Shown here: positions 14,749 to 17,463 of the stretch, piece by piece
Layout: each line of letters opens with the position of its first letter
Position numbering within the stretch: the first letter of the stretch is position 1
Origin: an uncultured Verrucomicrobiota bacterium
GTDB taxonomy: Bacteria > Verrucomicrobiota > Verrucomicrobiia > Chthoniobacterales > SZAS-18
DNA: 17,463 nucleotides
Direction: 5' to 3'
Assembly (NCBI GenBank): GCA_937873255.1
Contig: CALMVM010000389.1
Coordinates: 4,768 to 22,230, forward strand
Notes under the pieces: model-generated
What the model was told of the DNA's origin: nothing
Database searches by the model: none
What the model saw: the letters and a program-made list of their open reading frames with translations, nothing else
Program-made: the position numbers and the translations under genes

Positions 14749-15825
14749 ATGCTTGCCACCCCTTTTTTACGCGTGGTGTGCCTGTCGATCGCGCTCGGAA
14801 TCCCATTCCCGGTCCAAGCGCACGCGGAGACGGACCCGTCGGCGGACGCCGCATGGCATCGGGTGGAAGACCTCCAACATCGCCTGCAAGCGGACGCCCC
14901 GGCGGGCGAGAACGAGGTCGAGTTCTACGCGCCCATCGAAACCGAACTCCATCAGGCCGCCAGCGAATTCGCGGCCCGATACCCGGACGATCCGCGCCGT
15001 TGGGAAGCGGAGCTAACCGTGATCCGCTCACAACAATTTCCGGTATCGGCCGACGAACGCCGGGAGATCTTTACGAACAACGAGTTTCTCCTGGCAGAAA
15101 TCCTCGCCGCGCCGAACGCCGCGCCCAAGACCAAGCAACTCGCCGAGCGCGCGGTCATCCGCCAGTACCTCGATCATCTTGATCTGATCACAACCCCGTC
15201 GATGGCCACCAACGTGGAGGCCCGGCTAGCGGATTACCTGCGGCGTTTTCCCGACGACCCGAAAGCCGCGAACATGCAGGTGCGGCGCATCGATCTGTGG
15301 CAGCGCGCGGACCCGGCGAAGGCAGCCGCATTGTTGGACGAGATGGCCGCCAATCCCGACGCGCAAATCGCCGCCGCCGCGCGGGGACGGCAGGCGCAAA
15401 AAAACCTCTTTTCCGCCCCGCTGGATTGGAAGCTGCCCGGCATCGACGGCAACCCCATCGATCTCCCGGGTCTGCGCGGCAAAGCGGTCCTCATTCAATT
15501 CTGGGCAAGCTGGTGTCCCGACTGCAACCGCGAGATGCCCGCTGTTCTCGACGCCTACCGGCAGTTCCACGACCGGGGTCTGGAAATTGTCGGCGTTTCT
15601 CTCGACAAGGACAAAGCCGCGCTGCTCGCCACGCTCAAAAAGAAAAACATCGCGTGGCCCCAGTTCTTCGACGGCAAATATTGGAACAACGAAGTCGCGG
15701 TCCGGTACGGCGTGAGAGGAATTCCCGAGTTGTGGCTGGTGGACACCGCCGGCCGCGTCGTGGCGACGGGCGTCCAGGCCGATCAGCTCGCCGCGAGGAT
15801 TCCCCCGCTCCTGCCGAACCGCTGA
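14749..15825 (+). CDS. Exported TlpA-like thioredoxin-fold protein with helical N-terminal domain
   Basis: The protein (358 residues) is a periplasmic thiol-disulfide oxidoreductase-like protein. A signal peptide (MLATPFLRVVCLSIALGI to about VQAHA) is followed by an alpha-helical region of about 190 residues with short helix pairs that look TPR-like (AASEFAARYPDDPRRWEAEL; ARLADYLRRFPDDPKAANMQ). The C-terminal AhpC/TlpA domain begins near LDWKLPGIDGNPIDLPGLRGK and has the redox motif FWASWCPDC (C256, C259), VSLDKDK and the cis-Pro segment RGIPELWLVD. Start choice is uncertain: a TTG at 14737 overlapping the upstream stop would give MKLLML at the front. It is likely co-transcribed with the uxaE-like gene. 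Whether it reduces or oxidises partners cannot be told from sequence. Confidence 0.85.
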   Translation: MLATPFLRVVCLSIALGIPFPVQAHAETDPSADAAWHRVEDLQHRLQADAPAGENEVEFYAPIETELHQAASEFAARYPDDPRRWEAELTVIRSQQFPVSADERREIFTNNEFLLAEILAAPNAAPKTKQLAERAVIRQYLDHLDLITTPSMATNVEARLADYLRRFPDDPKAANMQVRRIDLWQRADPAKAAALLDEMAANPDAQIAAAARGRQAQKNLFSAPLDWKLPGIDGNPIDLPGLRGKAVLIQFWASWCPDCNREMPAVLDAYRQFHDRGLEIVGVSLDKDKAALLATLKKKNIAWPQFFDGKYWNNEVAVRYGVRGIPELWLVDTAGRVVATGVQADQLAARIPPLLPNR

Positions 15826-15835
15826 GATTTCTTTT

Positions 15836-15851
15836 GCAACGCAAACGTTGC
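15836..15851. promoter_or_regulatory. Inverted repeat upstream of the Rrf2 gene, candidate operator
   Basis: GCAACG (15836-15841) and CGTTGC (15846-15851) form a perfect 6 bp inverted repeat around CAAA. It lies in the 57 bp gap between the TlpA-like gene and the Rrf2 regulator, ending 31 bp before the regulator's GTG. Rrf2 proteins usually bind short inverted repeats and often control their own gene, so autoregulation is plausible. No T-run follows, so it is not a good intrinsic terminator. Confidence 0.35.
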
Positions 15852-15882
15852 CATTGCCCACCCGCCCGTCGATACTCAGGCG

Positions 15883-16422
15883 GTGAAGCTGTCCAAGAGG
15901 GGTGAATACGCGCTCCGGGCGCTGATCGACCTCGGCCTCGCCCAGGAACTCGGCCGCCCGCTGTTGCGCATCAGCGAACTGGTGGAAAAAGAACGGCTAC
16001 CCGAGAATTTCCTCGTGCAGATCCTCGTACAACTCCGCACGGCTGGCATCGTGGAGGCCAAACGCGGCAAGTTCGGCGGCTATTCGCTCGCCCGACCGAT
16101 GAACGAGATCAACTTCGGGCAGGTCGTCCGCCTGATCGACGGGCCGCTGGCTCCCATCGCGTGCGTGAGCCAGACGGCCTACGCCCGCTGCACCTGTCCC
16201 GACGAGGCACATTGCGGCCTGCGGATGTTGATGCTCGACGTGCGCAACGCCATCGCCAACGTGCTGGACCGCTACACGCTCGCGGACATCGTGGAGGTCA
16301 CATTGCGCAAATTGCGGCGCGACAAGGCGAGCTTCCACCTCGGCGACGCGTGTCCGTTGCCGTTCGGACTGGAAAATATCGAACCCGTGCTGCCGGCCCG
16401 GCGGCCCGGTGGCGGTCGCTGA
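15883..16422 (+). CDS. Rrf2 family transcriptional regulator, probable Fe-S sensor
   Basis: The 179-residue protein is an Rrf2-family DNA-binding regulator (relatives IscR, NsrR, RirA, CymR). The winged-helix N-terminus is clear: LSKRGEYALRALIDLGLA (3-20), ISELVEKERLPENFLVQIL (30-48), LRTAGIVEAKRGKFGGYSLAR (51-71). After LIDGPLAPIACV come four Cys: C94, C103, C105 and C111 (spacing C-x8-C-x-C-x5-C), plus C156 near the C-terminus. Family members with three Cys here bind a [2Fe-2S] or [4Fe-4S] cluster and sense iron, NO or oxidants; the extra Cys makes the exact ligand set uncertain. The start is GTG, fixed by the family N-terminus (MKLSKRGEYALRAL). It lies 57 bp after the TlpA-like gene, which suggests redox-linked control of its neighbours. 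Its stop converges on the TPR gene with a 16 bp gap. Confidence 0.9.
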   Translation: MKLSKRGEYALRALIDLGLAQELGRPLLRISELVEKERLPENFLVQILVQLRTAGIVEAKRGKFGGYSLARPMNEINFGQVVRLIDGPLAPIACVSQTAYARCTCPDEAHCGLRMLMLDVRNAIANVLDRYTLADIVEVTLRKLRRDKASFHLGDACPLPFGLENIEPVLPARRPGGGR

Positions 16423-16438
16423 GCGCCTTCCCCACGCG

Positions 16439-17463
16439 TTATTGCCGCAGCGTGCGCTGGAAAGCGTCGATTGCCTCCGCCGTCGCGTCATCCTTCTCGT
16501 TCAGGGCCGCCGCGTGCGCCCGCGCGGCGCCCGCCACCGACTCGGGTTTGCGGCCGGCCGCAACGAGGGCTTTCGACCACACCACGAGCGGTTGCGGCTC
16601 CTGGTAGCGGGTGAGCGTGCAGGCGCGCTCGGCGATGGCGACGATGACCTCGGCAGCCGGAACGGCGAGCGGCGGCTGGCCGGGTTGGTCCAGGTTGAGG
16701 GTTGCCAGCGCGACCAGAGCCTGAACGTTGTCGGGATCGATCCGCAGGCAGGCGCGCAGGTTCGAGCACGCCGCCGGCAGATTGTGCTCGGCCAGTTCGA
16801 TGCCGTAGAGGTTGTAATAGGCGTTCGTCATCGTCGGGTCCATGCGCAGGGCATGAGTGAACGCCTCGCGCGCCGTCGCGTTGTCGCCGAGTTCGAGCAG
16901 GGCCACACCGTAATTGTTGAAACTCCCCGGCTCCGGATGCACGTCGAGCACCTTGCGATACAGGTCGGCCGAAGGTTTCCAGCGGCCTTGCATCCGCAGG
17001 ACGTTGGCGAGGTTGACGCCGGCGGATTCGAGTTTGTACTCGATCTTGAGAGCCTCGCGGAAATGGGCTTCGGCCCGCTGGAGTTGGAGCGGGTCGTGGC
17101 CGCCGCGCTCCTGATAGACGAGCCCGATGTTGTTGTGCGCGGCGAAACATCGCGGGTTGACGGCCAGGGTCGCCCTCCAGAGGCGTTCGGGGCTGCTGAA
17201 CTCCTCGGCTCGCTGGAAGCAGGCGAGGCACAGCAAACCGGTCACTCCGGTCATGACGACGAGCGCAATGCGCGACGCGATGCCGCCGCGCGCATAACAG
17301 ATTCCGAGTGCGGCTGCCACGAGCGTGATGATTCCCGGGATGGCCACGTAAACGAGGTGATCCGAGACGTACGAATACGTGAAGAACGACATGTGCATCA
17401 GTCCCGAAACCGGCAGGACCATCAACACGAAATAGCCGAGCGCCGCCGGCACTCCCCGTCCCC
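16439..17463 (-). CDS. Membrane protein with C-terminal TPR repeats, 5' part outside the window
   Basis: The frame is open to the right edge, and the first residues (ALGYFVLMVLPVSGLMHMSFFTY in part, then SYVSDHLVYVAIPG) match an internal region of polytopic GT-C-like membrane proteins with C-terminal TPRs, such as the TMTC/DUF1736 group. The start codon and most membrane segments are therefore missing; a GTG at 17452 is in frame but is probably internal. After two membrane segments (about 35-53 and 60-78 counted from that GTG) come TPR units: NPRCFAAHNNIGLVYQERG, AEAHFREALKIEYKLESAGVNLANVL, ADLYRKVLDVHPEPGSFNNYGVALLELG, AREAFTHALRMDPTMTNAYYNLYGIEL and ACSNLRACLRIDPDNVQALVALATL, each continuing over the given residues. 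A role in protein glycosylation or surface assembly is possible but unproven. Confidence 0.8.
   Translation of the reverse strand, partial: GRGVPAALGYFVLMVLPVSGLMHMSFFTYSYVSDHLVYVAIPGIITLVAAALGICYARGGIASRIALVVMTGVTGLLCLACFQRAEEFSSPERLWRATLAVNPRCFAAHNNIGLVYQERGGHDPLQLQRAEAHFREALKIEYKLESAGVNLANVLRMQGRWKPSADLYRKVLDVHPEPGSFNNYGVALLELGDNATAREAFTHALRMDPTMTNAYYNLYGIELAEHNLPAACSNLRACLRIDPDNVQALVALATLNLDQPGQPPLAVPAAEVIVAIAERACTLTRYQEPQPLVVWSKALVAAGRKPESVAGAARAHAAALNEKDDATAEAIDAFQRTLRQ

Noticed and set aside
1..17463. CRISPR arrays, tRNA or rRNA genes, insertion sequences, toxin-antitoxin or phage genes
   Set aside because: Reading both strands showed no repeat-spacer pattern, no cloverleaf-like gap, no transposase or integrase motif, and no gap long enough to hide an rRNA gene.

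Overview
The window is uniformly GC-rich, densely coded bacterial chromosome with no rRNA, tRNA, CRISPR array, insertion sequence or phage gene that I can see. It carries lipopolysaccharide genes (heptose and Kdo), so the cell is Gram-negative. The gene mix points to the PVC superphylum, most likely Verrucomicrobia: kdsB next to pyrG (an order also known in Chlamydia), exported Msr enzymes, many exported proteins of no known family, and starts without Shine-Dalgarno sequences. This assignment is an inference from gene content and was not tested by a search.

Layout, left to right. (1) The 3' part of an RlmI-type 23S rRNA methyltransferase (+) enters from the left edge and converges on a minus-strand run. 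(2) Read from 5527 down to 921, that run is: two exported proteins of unknown function, phoH, a PgpH-type 7TM-HD phosphodiesterase and ybeY. The phoH/HD/ybeY trio is a widespread bacterial cluster linked to RNA maturation and cyclic-di-AMP turnover. (3) A divergent gap of about 180 bp leads to a tightly packed plus-strand run rfaE1 (heptose-7-phosphate kinase), gmhB, kdsB, pyrG. It makes inner-core sugar precursors and the CTP that KdsB consumes; the first three genes overlap. (4) An exported msrA-msrB pair follows, closed by a clear intrinsic terminator at 11121-11155. (5) A second minus-strand run, 13388 down to 11165, holds an exported GHL10 (DUF187) protein, a small unknown protein and a flavin reductase-like split-barrel protein. 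(6) Divergent from it, a UxaE-family (tagaturonate epimerase-like) gene is followed 8 bp later by an exported TlpA-like thioredoxin, then by a cysteine-rich Rrf2 regulator with an inverted repeat in front of it. (7) The 3' part of a membrane TPR protein (-) runs off the right edge.

No stretch longer than about 180 bp lacks a gene. I did not find a clearly new defence or mobile system. The best leads are variants of known families: a 7TM-HD protein without its extracellular sensor domain, a GmhB without zinc ligands, an isolated and divergent UxaE homologue beside a TlpA thioredoxin, an Rrf2 protein with an unusual Cys pattern, and an uncharacterised pair of exported proteins at the head of the phoH run.
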